Positions 1-8,183 of a stretch of DNA of 64,000 nucleotides are shown one piece after another. The position numbers were made by a program, and so were the translations under genes. The DNA comes from Microbacterium hominis. Its GTDB lineage: Bacteria > Actinomycetota > Actinomycetes > Actinomycetales > Microbacteriaceae. Numbering within the stretch: the stretch's first letter is position 1; every line of letters begins with the position of its first letter. The DNA lies in NCBI RefSeq assembly GCF_013282805.1, contig NZ_CP054038.1, forward strand, positions 3,162,001 through 3,226,000. The letters run 5' to 3'. The notes under the pieces are model-generated. The model did not search any database. It worked only from the letters and a program-made list of their open reading frames with translations, and was not told where the DNA came from.

Positions 1-1030
1 TGAGTCGGCATTCCGGGACGAACAGTGTGTTCGCGTCGGCGTAGGCGCGCATCGCGGGTTCGGTGTCGGTGACGTAGATGTCTGGCGAAAGCATCGCCAG
101 TGACGGGGCAGCTGCCTGCCACACATCGAGCACCCGCGCCCCGGGCCCTCCGCTGGGGTACTGACCAGCGCGGTCCTGCCCGGGCTGCGGGCCGAGCCAG
201 GCATTGGCGTACGTGGGTGTCGCCAGGTGACGCCGCACGCGCTGGGAGAGCTCCTCCGCATGCGATGCGAACGCCCACGCCATGAACAGCTCCTCGGCCT
301 GCCAGTCGTCGCCGAAGACCTCTGGCCAGGTCCCTCCCTCACGGGCGCCGGCCTCCCGCCAGAGACGGCCCGCATGGGACGTCGCGGGATCGGCGGCAAC
401 GGCGAGGCCCAGGAGCGCCTCAGGGACGGGAGACCGCCACGCGGCTTCAGCGCCCGAACTGCGGTCGCGACTGTCCGCCAGGATGCCGACCTCATTCTCG
501 ATCTGAAGCAAAGGCACCACATCCTGCGCGCCGAGCTCGGCGATGTGCTGCGCGAGCGCCTCGACCGCGGCCGCGTCGGCCGACGTGAGCGCGGGCGAGA
601 ACACCGACAGGACCGGCTTCGGAGTCGCGCCCTCATAGGTGAACGCAGTGGCGGCGCGCTCTTCGACCGCCGCACGAGGGAAGCGGGCGCGATCCGCTCG
701 CACCCAGGTCGGCGCGTACGTCGAGGCCGCGTTCTTGTAGGCGCCGAACCACAGCAGCACAAGCCGCAGCCCGGCGCTGCGCGCACTCTCGACCAGGTGG
801 TCGACGAGCGCGAAGTCGAAGATCCCTTCCTCGGGCTCGAGCTGGCCCCAGCTCACCGGGGCGATGACGGTGTTCGTATGAAGGCGTCGCACGTGCGCGA
901 GCGCGTGCGTGATCGATGCGAGCGTCGATGCCGACGAGTTGTGCAGCTGTCCGCCGAGCAGCAAGCGTGACTCGTCACCCTGGACCAGCTCGCCGACGGC
1001 GTGGGTGCGGAAAGTCCAGGCCCCGGTCAT
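1..1030 (-). CDS. GH35-like beta-galactosidase (DUF5597 type), 3' end outside window
   Basis: Reading frame enters from the left edge; about 343 residues are visible from the ATG at 1030. The translation shows a TIM-barrel glycosidase N-terminus: LLLGGQLHNSS near residue 25, VSWGQLEPEEG near 60, LWFGAYKNAAS near 90, and QIENEVG near 175, where the Glu matches the acid/base Glu of GH35/GH42 enzymes. The ATG overlaps the TGA of the upstream gene by 4 bp, so it is translationally coupled as the last visible gene of a three-gene minus-strand operon. It probably removes a terminal galactose or similar sugar from the substrate handled by its neighbours. The nucleophile region lies near or beyond the edge. 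The family call is firm to clan level; the substrate is inferred. Confidence 0.8.
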   Translation of the reverse strand, partial: MTGAWTFRTHAVGELVQGDESRLLLGGQLHNSSASTLASITHALAHVRRLHTNTVIAPVSWGQLEPEEGIFDFALVDHLVESARSAGLRLVLLWFGAYKNAASTYAPTWVRADRARFPRAAVEERAATAFTYEGATPKPVLSVFSPALTSADAAAVEALAQHIAELGAQDVVPLLQIENEVGILADSRDRSSGAEAAWRSPVPEALLGLAVAADPATSHAGRLWREAGAREGGTWPEVFGDDWQAEELFMAWAFASHAEELSQRVRRHLATPTYANAWLGPQPGQDRAGQYPSGGPGARVLDVWQAAAPSLAMLSPDIYVTDTEPAMRAYADANTLFVPECRL

Positions 1031-2502
1031 GCCGGCTGCCACGCCCGCATCGCGGAGCGGATGAGGTCGTGCTGCCTGCGGACCAGCAGCAGCGGGTCGA
1101 CCTCGCCGAGCTCGGCGAAGGCGTGGCCCTCCCACTCGCTCGACCAGTAGCCGCGATAGCCGTTCTCGACGAATACGCGCACGTGCTCCGGATAGTCGAT
1201 CGCGGGCTCCTCGCCCGACTCGTCGATGTCGTAGAACTTCGCGTGGACGTGCTTGATCTGCGGCATGATGTCGGCCCACTCGCGGGGATCGACGTGGCCG
1301 TGCATGTTGAACGCGAGGTGCGCGAAGGCGCCCAGGCGACCGGGATCGAAGTCTCGACCCTTGAGGTAGCCGATGAACTCCTCCTGCCGCTCCCGCATGC
1401 TCGCATCGGTCGCCCAGATGCGCTGGAGTGTGTCGATCGCCTCGTCGTCGAGCCCGGCGCGCGCGACCGCACGCAGCAGTGTCGGCGACATCGCGTGCAT
1501 CGTCGACGAGAAGTCGGCGACGAAGCCCAGGAGCGGCGAGTCGAGCTCGGCGTAGGTCTCCCGGACCTTCATGATCGGGTCGGCGTTCGGCCCCATCGGC
1601 GCGTGGATCTCGTAGGCGAGCGTGAGGTTGTCGCGTTCCGCGATCGGCAGCAGGCGGCGCAGCAGCTCGGGCTTGGCCGACTGGATGCGCACTAGCGGGA
1701 AGCCGAGCTTCTTCGCGCCCTCGAACATGAGCTTCGAGAACTCGAACTCCTCGTCGGGCGTCATGTCGCGGTCGCGGCGGCGGCCCATGTCGAGGTTGGC
1801 GCCGAACGAGCTCGCCGTGAACCCGTGCCGGTCGAACGCGGCGCGCCACTGCGCGACGAAATCGTCGCCGACGACCGGATAGGTCGGCACCACCTGCGAC
1901 GCGACGATCTCGATGCCCGGCCCGATGCCGAGCTCTGCCACACGGTCGAGCAGACCGTCGAAATCGAACCATCCCGCGCGGAACTCCGCGGAGGCCGAAT
2001 ACAGCGTGAGACCCAGGTGGAACGGGTCCGCGTCGGTCGCCGGCGGCGGAGGAGAGACGTCCGACACCTGCACCGGAGGCGCGGCATCCCGATCCGTCGC
2101 CGTGAGCGCGAGGGTCTGACGCACCACGTTCGGCACGTACATCCCGGGCCCGCCGTCCTCACCCGGTGCGATCTGCATGTAGGGAAGACGGAGCATTCCG
2201 AAGATCGTGACCTCATGCGCGTCACCCAGCGTGATCGGCGTCTCGCGCGCCGCGACCAGCAGCGGATGCCGCTGCAGGAACCACAGTGTGTCGCTCTGCT
2301 CGGGCAGCTCGTCGAGGGCATACGACGTGCCGTCGAGCTCGAAGCGCAGGTCATCGGCGGGCACCTGCTCGCCGTCGATCCAGACCTGCAGGGTCGACAC
2401 CGACGAGAGCCAGAGGCTGCGATACCAGGGCAGCGTCAGCGAGAGCGCGAAGCCGTCGGGATGCACCCGGAGGCTGTCTTCGGCGATGAGTCCGTTGGGC
2501 AT
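1027..2502 (-). CDS. Fused C-glycoside deglycosidase-like protein (beta-like domain + TIM-barrel alpha-like domain), paralogue A
   Basis: 491 residues from the ATG at 2502, chosen because an AAGGA sits 9-13 nt upstream and the upstream gene ends 19 nt before. Residues 10-135 look like the DUF6379/CGDB fold (LPWYRSLWLSSV, WIDGEQVP, WFLQRHPLLVAA, then a GxxHEVTIFGMLRLPYM strand). A proline-rich linker (about 150-160) leads to a xylose-isomerase-like TIM barrel (165-490). The expected divalent-metal and catalytic residues are visible: YEIH at 297-300, Asp330, HVH at 418-420, and SSEWEG near 455-460. In characterised C-glycoside deglycosidases the two domains are separate alpha and beta subunits that cleave 3-keto C-glycosides. 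The same TIM fold also occurs in sugar epimerases, so the reaction is inferred. It is followed at a 4-bp overlap by a GH35-like enzyme. Confidence 0.75.
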   Translation of the reverse strand: MPNGLIAEDSLRVHPDGFALSLTLPWYRSLWLSSVSTLQVWIDGEQVPADDLRFELDGTSYALDELPEQSDTLWFLQRHPLLVAARETPITLGDAHEVTIFGMLRLPYMQIAPGEDGGPGMYVPNVVRQTLALTATDRDAAPPVQVSDVSPPPPATDADPFHLGLTLYSASAEFRAGWFDFDGLLDRVAELGIGPGIEIVASQVVPTYPVVGDDFVAQWRAAFDRHGFTASSFGANLDMGRRRDRDMTPDEEFEFSKLMFEGAKKLGFPLVRIQSAKPELLRRLLPIAERDNLTLAYEIHAPMGPNADPIMKVRETYAELDSPLLGFVADFSSTMHAMSPTLLRAVARAGLDDEAIDTLQRIWATDASMRERQEEFIGYLKGRDFDPGRLGAFAHLAFNMHGHVDPREWADIMPQIKHVHAKFYDIDESGEEPAIDYPEHVRVFVENGYRGYWSSEWEGHAFAELGEVDPLLLVRRQHDLIRSAMRAWQPA

Positions 2503-2521
2503 GGTGCTGTGTCCTTGCGGG

Positions 2522-3823
2522 TCAGAGCTGCGACGCGATGCGGCGGATGAGGGAGTGCTGGCGTCGCACCTGCTCGATCGCACGCCACGGGTCGCGTTCG
2601 CCCTCGTACTCGCTGGAGAGGTACCCCGTGTAGCCGGCGTCCGTGAGCGCGCGCAGCACCGGCTCCCAGGGGATCTGCTGGTCTTCGAGGTTCTCGTCGA
2701 TGTCGTGGAACTTCGCCTGGATGAACACGACGTACTCCGCGATCCCCGCGATGTCGGCGGGATCGACGGCGATGCCGTCGAGGAACGCCGGGCGACGGCC
2801 CGGGAGCTCGCCCGGCTTCATCGGAATCGGGCGGTCCTGGAAGATCCCGGTGTCGAGCAGGAGCCCGAAGTGCTTCGTGCCGGTGCGCTGGATGAGGTCG
2901 ATGTAGTCGTCGACCACCTCGTGCTTGATCGGCGTCGGCGAGTGGATCTCGGGGCAGATGATGACGTCGAGCTCCGCGGCCAGATCGAGCGACCGCTCGA
3001 CGGCCTCGGTCCACGCCGGGTGCGGCACGAGGTCGCTCGAGACGACGCCGATCTTGGGGCGGACGAACCGGAATCCGAGCCGCCGTGCCAGCTTCAGGTC
3101 GCGCTGCAGCATCCCGGCGGCTTCGAGGGCGGTGAGGTCCCTCGCGTTCGGTCCGCTCGAGTGCAGGCGGGTGTCGATCCACGAGCCGTAGTTGGTGGGT
3201 TCGAGCGAGTACTTCTCGAGGAGGCCGAACCAGGAGTCGATCCATGCGGTCGACGGGTTCGGGTAGTTCGCGACGTGGCCCTCGCCGAGGATTTCGACGC
3301 CGGTGGCTCCGACATCCGCCACGTGCGCGAGCGCCGTCTCGAGATCCATCACGGTGCCGAAGTCGTGCATGAAGCTGTAGAGGCTCACGCCGTACTGGAA
3401 CGGGCCGCCGTCGCCCTCCGGCGAGAGGGTGATGCGACGCGTGATCCGGTAGGTCGACGGCTGGTGCTCGAGCGGGATGTACGACATCCGCAGGCGCAGC
3501 TCGACGGTAACTTCGTGGATGCCGGCCGGCAGGCCGCCCTCGAACGGAACGGTGATGATCGCGGCGTCTTCGAGGGGCCAGCGCACCCCCTCGGAGTCCC
3601 ACAGCTGCTGGAGCGTGTAGGTGCGGCCCTGCAGCGTCCACAGCGGAACATCGTGGGCGACGTCGACGAGGCCGCCGACCTTGACGGAGACGCCATCGAT
3701 GAGCGAGGCCGCCATGCCGCGATAGGACGGCATGCGCAGCCGCAGCTGGAAGCCGGTGACGCGGTCGCCCTCGCGGACGTTGCGGAAGCCGATGGACTGG
3801 AGGATCTCTCGTTCGAGAAGCAT
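2522..3823 (-). CDS. Fused C-glycoside deglycosidase-like protein, paralogue B
   Basis: 433 residues from the ATG at 3823, which has AGAGGG 5-6 nt upstream; an upstream in-frame start at 4003 would run through the divergent promoter and is rejected. Architecture matches paralogue A: CGDB-like beta-sandwich (about 20-130: LRMPSYRGMAAS, LIDGVSVKVGG, AGIHEVTVELRLRMSYIP), then a TIM barrel (145-430). Putative metal or catalytic positions are PEIH 291-294, Asp324, IQAKF 368-372 and SSEYEG near 405. The position that is His in paralogue A (HVHAKF) is Gln369 here. First gene of the minus-strand operon, divergent from the flavoprotein gene. It may act on a different sugar or aglycone than A, or the two may form a complex; neither can be decided from sequence. 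Confidence 0.75.
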   Translation of the reverse strand: MLLEREILQSIGFRNVREGDRVTGFQLRLRMPSYRGMAASLIDGVSVKVGGLVDVAHDVPLWTLQGRTYTLQQLWDSEGVRWPLEDAAIITVPFEGGLPAGIHEVTVELRLRMSYIPLEHQPSTYRITRRITLSPEGDGGPFQYGVSLYSFMHDFGTVMDLETALAHVADVGATGVEILGEGHVANYPNPSTAWIDSWFGLLEKYSLEPTNYGSWIDTRLHSSGPNARDLTALEAAGMLQRDLKLARRLGFRFVRPKIGVVSSDLVPHPAWTEAVERSLDLAAELDVIICPEIHSPTPIKHEVVDDYIDLIQRTGTKHFGLLLDTGIFQDRPIPMKPGELPGRRPAFLDGIAVDPADIAGIAEYVVFIQAKFHDIDENLEDQQIPWEPVLRALTDAGYTGYLSSEYEGERDPWRAIEQVRRQHSLIRRIASQL

Positions 3824-4086
3824 CGATGCCCTCTTCTGTGTGTTGCGGACCAGCACGACGGCGACGTCGGCACGAGGCCTCCACAGGCCTGGATCGAGGC
3901 TATCCCGTTTTCGCCTGATTCGCACATAAGTAGGCGCAATCAACACATAACGAGCGGTGATGCCAGCGCCTTGTGCGCTCCCCGGCGACCGATTAGATTT
4001 CAAATCCGAACAATAGTTTTGATTCTAAATCAGCCTCCCTGGTCCATCGACGGACGAGCCGGATGCTGCTCAGAGAGGATTACGCC
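3824..4086. promoter_or_regulatory. Divergent promoter region with paired GATTNNNAATC sites
   Basis: Only non-coding gap between the minus-strand deglycosidase-like operon and the plus-strand flavoprotein operon. It turns AT-rich near the flavoprotein gene. Two copies of the imperfect palindrome GATTNNNAATC lie at 3996-4006 (GATTTCAAATC) and 4021-4031 (GATTCTAAATC), centres 25 bp apart, 56 nt before the flavoprotein ATG. Such a pair is a plausible operator for control by a dimeric regulator; the nearby TetR gene is a candidate, not a demonstrated one. Confidence 0.45.
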
Positions 4087-5250
4087 ATGGCAGAGCCGAT
4101 GAAGATCCTGATCGTCGGTGCCGGTATCGGCGGTCTGACGACCGCCTCGGCCCTGGCCCGCATCGGTGCTCAGGTCGAGGTCATCGACATCAAGCCCGAC
4201 AACAGCGTCGCCGGCGTCGGCTTCGGCCTCCGCATCAACGGCTTGCGGGCGCTGCGGGACATCGGCCTGCTCGAGAAGTGCCTCGAGATGGGCCACCCCG
4301 CACCGGGGATCGACAACTACGATTCCGACGGCAACTTCCTGAGCAACATGAGCTACGGCTCGCAGGACGAAGGCCTCCCGGGATGCGTGACGATGGCGCG
4401 AGTGGCCTTCCTCGAGATGGCCGCGCAGCACGCCCTCGACAACGGCTGCACGATCCGCATGAATACGACAGTCACCGACCTGAACCAGGACGACAGCACG
4501 GTCTCGGTGACCTTCAGCCGCGGCGACCGCGCCGATTTCGACCTGGTCCTCGGCTTCGACGGCATCAACTCGCAGATCCGGCGCGATCACTTCGGCGAGA
4601 AGTACGATCCCCGCCCCGTGGGCGGCGTGGCGTGGCGCGCGGCCCTTCCCAACCGGCGCAAGATCATGCAGCCGATCATCTGCCAGGGCTATGGGGGCAA
4701 GATCATGCTCACGCCCCTGTCAGAGGACACGATGTACATGGTGCTCACCGTGGCAGAGGAAGGCCGCCCTCGATACGACTCGACCAAGATGGCCGAGATC
4801 ATGCACGATCGAGCGGTTGCGCTCACCCGTGGATCCGAGTTCCTGGCCGACGCGCTCGAAGACGTCCGTCACTCCGAGAATGTCGCGTACACGCCCTACT
4901 CGACGGTCTGGGTGCCGTACCCGTGGTTCCGGGGCCGCGTGATGATCATGGGCGACGCCGCACACGCCATGACGCCGTACCTCGGGTCGGGCGCCGCGAT
5001 GAGCATCGAGGACGGAGTGGTCCTCGCCCAGGAGCTCGCGAAGGACCAGTCGCTGCTCGATGCGCAGCTGAACTTCATGAAGCGCCGTCTGCCGCGCGTG
5101 CGCGCGGTCCACGATCGCTCGATCGAGTCGATGCTCGAGGAGTTCGACTCCGTGACGCCGGAGACGTTCCGCGATCGCGTCGAGTATCTCCGCCACGACG
5201 AGCCGATCGCGAACGAGTACGCGAACCGCCTGCTGCGGATGCCCTACTGA
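4087..5250 (+). CDS. FAD-dependent oxidoreductase of PHBH fold, CarA-like C-glycoside 3-oxidase candidate
   Basis: 387 residues from the ATG at 4087 (GAGAGGA 6-7 nt upstream); an in-frame ATG at 4063 lacks a site. The N-terminal Rossmann motif VGAGIGGLTTASAL (10-23) binds FAD, and MGDAAHAMTPYLGSGAAM (about 295-312) is the second FAD motif of group A flavoprotein monooxygenases. In isolation it would be annotated as a salicylate- or 3-hydroxybenzoate-hydroxylase-like monooxygenase. Its position divergent from two deglycosidase-like proteins fits the Microbacterium/Arthrobacter C-glycoside pathway, in which an FAD-dependent oxidase oxidises the sugar C3 hydroxyl before C-C cleavage. That role is inferred from context; the fold is clear. 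It is followed 38 bp later by the GH39-like gene in the same operon. Confidence 0.75.
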   Translation: MAEPMKILIVGAGIGGLTTASALARIGAQVEVIDIKPDNSVAGVGFGLRINGLRALRDIGLLEKCLEMGHPAPGIDNYDSDGNFLSNMSYGSQDEGLPGCVTMARVAFLEMAAQHALDNGCTIRMNTTVTDLNQDDSTVSVTFSRGDRADFDLVLGFDGINSQIRRDHFGEKYDPRPVGGVAWRAALPNRRKIMQPIICQGYGGKIMLTPLSEDTMYMVLTVAEEGRPRYDSTKMAEIMHDRAVALTRGSEFLADALEDVRHSENVAYTPYSTVWVPYPWFRGRVMIMGDAAHAMTPYLGSGAAMSIEDGVVLAQELAKDQSLLDAQLNFMKRRLPRVRAVHDRSIESMLEEFDSVTPETFRDRVEYLRHDEPIANEYANRLLRMPY

Positions 5251-5288
5251 CCGGCCGAACCCGCCCCTTCGTCACTTAGGAGATCCTC

Positions 5289-6767
5289 GTGTCGCAAACC
5301 CACGAATCGTCCCCCGCCGCCGCTGCCGCGCCGGCTTCCTCCACGCGGGCGCTCATCGTCGACGCCGGTGACGAGAGCGCGTTCCGGCCACTGAACGGCG
5401 TGGGGGGCATCCCCGGTCCCGTCGACAGCTACCCGCAGTTCCCCGACATGACGCCGCTGTGGCGCGAAGCGGGGGTGACGGTGGTGCGCTCGTTCGACTG
5501 GGTCTCCCGTCTCGACACGCGCAACAACCCGACGAGCCTCTTCCCCGATTGGGGCGCCGACGTCGACGACCCCGCGAGCTACAACTTCGGCCCCACCGAC
5601 CAGTGGGTCGAGGCGGTGCATTCCATCGGCGCCGAGGTCATGTTCACGGTGGCCAGTTCGATCCCCTCGAACAAGCTGCCGGCGGAGGATGTCGAGGTGT
5701 ACGGGCGCGTCGTCGAGCACATCGTGCGCCATTACTCGCAGGGGTGGGCGGGAGGGCCGTCCCAGCCCATCCGGATCTACGAGTTCGGCGACCAGCCCGA
5801 CTTCGGACCGCTGCACTTCGCGGGACGCCCCGAAGAGTTCTACGAGATGTACCGGGCGTTCTGCGAGGCAGTACACCGCGTCGACCCCTCGCTCACGGTC
5901 GGGGGCCCGGCCACCGCCTTCCCTCTGGAGGTGGACGCGCCGTACCGGGAGGGCTTCCTCGAGTTCGTGCGCGAGAACGACCTGCCCCTGGACTTCTTCT
6001 CCTTCCTCTGGTTCACAGACTCCAGCCGCGATCCACTCGACTACCGATACGTGTCCGAGAAGCTGCGCGCGCTGGTCGACCGCCACGGATTCACCGACAC
6101 CGACCTGACGCTGTGCTACTGGAACTACCTCGGAGTTCCCAGCAACACCGCCCCGGCGGAGGAGAAGGGCGCGTTCCAGGCGGCAACCGCGATCTATATG
6201 CAGGACACCGTCATCGACCACGCCTTCTTCTTCCGCGCCGACAGCGGGCGCGATCCGCACTACGGCTTCGTCGACCCCGGAGGCGTCGGCGCGACGGACG
6301 GCACTCCCGACGAACGGTCCCAAGCGCTCGCCCTGGCCGGACGGGCGCTCACGGGTCGCCGACTGGCGGTCACCGGCGGGGACGAGTCGGGTCTCGCCTG
6401 TGCTGCCGGTCGCGACGGCGACGTGGTGCGCGTGCTCGTGGCGAACTACGTCGCCCCCGATACGGCGCTGACCGAACGGGCAGAGGATCGCTTCACCTTC
6501 CGCATCCCGATCGGCGAGCAGCGCATCGAACTCGGCTTCGACCTTCCGCCGCAGCGCCGTGATCTCGCGTCGGCGGGAGTGACGTCAGCCGGCATCCACA
6601 TCCGCAACCTCCCCTGGGCGGGGCATTCTGTGAGCGTTACGCGCACCTCGTCGTCAGGAGTGGTGGACGGCCCCCATGAGGCACAGGTCTCCGACTCGGG
6701 CGAGATCCAGCTCGACCTCGAGCTCGCACCTCAATCGGTGTTCCTTCTCGAGCTTCGGGCCCGCTAG
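5289..6767 (+). CDS. GH39-like (beta-xylosidase-type) protein lacking both catalytic glutamates
   Basis: 492 residues from a GTG at 5289 with TAGGAGA 4-5 nt upstream. The body aligns by eye with GH39: WREAGVTVVRSFDW near 60, then EFGDQPDFGPLHF at 165-177 followed by a YRAFCEAVHRVDPSLTVGGPA helix-strand, and LTLCYWNYLG near 273-282. In GH39 enzymes these two segments read NEPD (acid/base Glu) and TEWN (nucleophile Glu). Here they read DQPD and CYWN, so Gln169 and Tyr277 replace the two catalytic Glu residues. A beta-sandwich tail follows. It may bind a glycoside without hydrolysing it, or use another mechanism. No signal peptide is seen, so it is cytoplasmic. It shares an operon with the flavoprotein. 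Confidence 0.7.
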   Translation: MSQTHESSPAAAAAPASSTRALIVDAGDESAFRPLNGVGGIPGPVDSYPQFPDMTPLWREAGVTVVRSFDWVSRLDTRNNPTSLFPDWGADVDDPASYNFGPTDQWVEAVHSIGAEVMFTVASSIPSNKLPAEDVEVYGRVVEHIVRHYSQGWAGGPSQPIRIYEFGDQPDFGPLHFAGRPEEFYEMYRAFCEAVHRVDPSLTVGGPATAFPLEVDAPYREGFLEFVRENDLPLDFFSFLWFTDSSRDPLDYRYVSEKLRALVDRHGFTDTDLTLCYWNYLGVPSNTAPAEEKGAFQAATAIYMQDTVIDHAFFFRADSGRDPHYGFVDPGGVGATDGTPDERSQALALAGRALTGRRLAVTGGDESGLACAAGRDGDVVRVLVANYVAPDTALTERAEDRFTFRIPIGEQRIELGFDLPPQRRDLASAGVTSAGIHIRNLPWAGHSVSVTRTSSSGVVDGPHEAQVSDSGEIQLDLELAPQSVFLLELRAR

Positions 6768-6892
6768 CCGGAGGACCGGCGAGCCTCGGTTGCGCAGGCG
6801 ACAGCCCCGCTGTGAAAGCGACCCGCATGAGAACAATTGCTCCGGGCGATGGGTAGGCTCCGACGATGGACGGCGGGCGAAGCGGAGGGACG

Positions 6893-7543
6893 ATGGCGAA
6901 GAGATCGACCGTGAACGGCGTGACGGAGCCCAAGCAGCAGCGCAGTCGCGACTCGTTCGCGAAAGTGCGCTCCGCCGTGCTGCAGCTGCTTCAGGAACGC
7001 GGCACCGGGCAGTTCTCCCTCGCCGAGGTGAGCGCCGTTGCCGGACTCTCCGTCGGGTCCATCTATGGCCGGGTTTCGAGCAAGGCGGAGTTGCTGAGGG
7101 CTGTGCAGAGCGAAGAGTTCGATCGGCTCGACGCCCACACCGAGAGTCACGTCAGCAGCGCTGCCGCCGGCGCGGAGACCTTCGAGCAGGCGACGAGCGC
7201 GATCGTGACCGTCTACGCGGAGATCCTGCGGAAGAACCGCGAGCTGCTGTCGCCGTTCTTCCTGCTCGGCATCGAGGATCGCGCGATCCTCGACCGAGGG
7301 CGGCAGTCCGGCGACGCAGGGCAGGCGGTCTTCGTCCGCGCTCTTCTCGCCGCAGCCGAGGAGCACGACGTGGAGCTGACGGAAGCGCGCGCGGACTGGG
7401 CGTTTGAGATCTTCTACAGCCTGTGCGTGCGCTATCTCGGCCTCGGCGTCGCGACGACGGCCAGCCCCGACAGCGATTACGACTGGAATGAACTCCTCAG
7501 GCGCCTCGCCGACACGGTCCACCTGATCCTTGCATCTGCCTGA
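6893..7543 (+). CDS. TetR-family transcriptional regulator
   Basis: 216 residues from the ATG at 6893 (GGAGGG 3-4 nt upstream); an earlier in-frame ATG at 6866 has no site. Residues 20-65 form the TetR helix-turn-helix, with FSLAEVSAVAGLSVGSIYGRVSSKAELL covering recognition helix and the tail of the domain, then a helical ligand-binding domain. It lies 125 bp after the glycoside operon on the same strand and is the most likely local regulator of that cluster. GAACAAT occurs both upstream of this gene (about 6832) and between the paired sites at 3996-4031, a weak hint of a shared operator. Confidence 0.85.
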   Translation: MAKRSTVNGVTEPKQQRSRDSFAKVRSAVLQLLQERGTGQFSLAEVSAVAGLSVGSIYGRVSSKAELLRAVQSEEFDRLDAHTESHVSSAAAGAETFEQATSAIVTVYAEILRKNRELLSPFFLLGIEDRAILDRGRQSGDAGQAVFVRALLAAAEEHDVELTEARADWAFEIFYSLCVRYLGLGVATTASPDSDYDWNELLRRLADTVHLILASA

Positions 7544-7570
7544 CGGCGAAGCCGGCGAGCGATCCGCGGA

Positions 7571-7951
7571 TCATCCGCGTCGGTCGGCGCTGGCCGCGTG
7601 CAGCGCGGCCTCGAACGAGGCCACCGAGCCGCCGCACGTGTCGAGCGCCGCCGCGTCGAGCGCGAGCTCGAGCCCCGACGGGGTCCGCGCGAACACCGCC
7701 GGCGAGCCCGCCTCGGCGACCGCCGCACGCAGCTCGTCATCGAGCTCGTTCAGGTGCCGCAGCTCGAACGGCACTCCCAGCCGGGCGACCATGGCATCCC
7801 ACTCCGGCTTGCGGCGCCACGAATGCGTGACATCGCACAAGCCGCAGTGGGCCGTGCCGAGCATGTGCCCGACGAGGTATCTGAGCTCGCCGATCGGACC
7901 GCCGTCGGCGTGATAGACCCCGACGTACCCGGATTCGCGCTCGCTGGTCAC
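7571..7951 (-). CDS. Conserved hypothetical protein with HCGLCD motif
   Basis: 126 residues from a GTG at 7951, preceded by a purine-rich GGGGGA about 10 nt upstream; a longer frame from 8122 is possible but its extra N-terminus is Ala/Arg/Pro-rich and unlike a conserved protein. The core reads YVGVYHADGGPIGEL, then LVGHMLGTAHCGLCDVTH and SWRRKPEWDAMVARLG, with PFELRHLNELDDELR after it. The CxxC could bind a metal or be redox active. I do not recognise a characterised family. The gene is convergent with the TetR gene. Confidence 0.6.
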   Translation of the reverse strand: MTSERESGYVGVYHADGGPIGELRYLVGHMLGTAHCGLCDVTHSWRRKPEWDAMVARLGVPFELRHLNELDDELRAAVAEAGSPAVFARTPSGLELALDAAALDTCGGSVASFEAALHAASADRRG

Positions 7952-8183
7952 CGTGCCATTGTCCCCCGGGAGAGGGCGGGCGGGGGCCGCTCTCGGGCAC
8001 CGGCTCACCGCGGCTCGCCGCCCGGCGGGTGCGGTCACGTCGCCTCGCGCGACATCCGCCACGAGCGCGCGCAGGATGGCGAGGACACCCGTGACCGAGA
8101 TCGAGGGGATCGGCGCAATCACCCAGCGGTTCCACGCCTGACGGGCTCCCGGGAGCGCCGCGGCGGCTACGCCACGGTCACTT

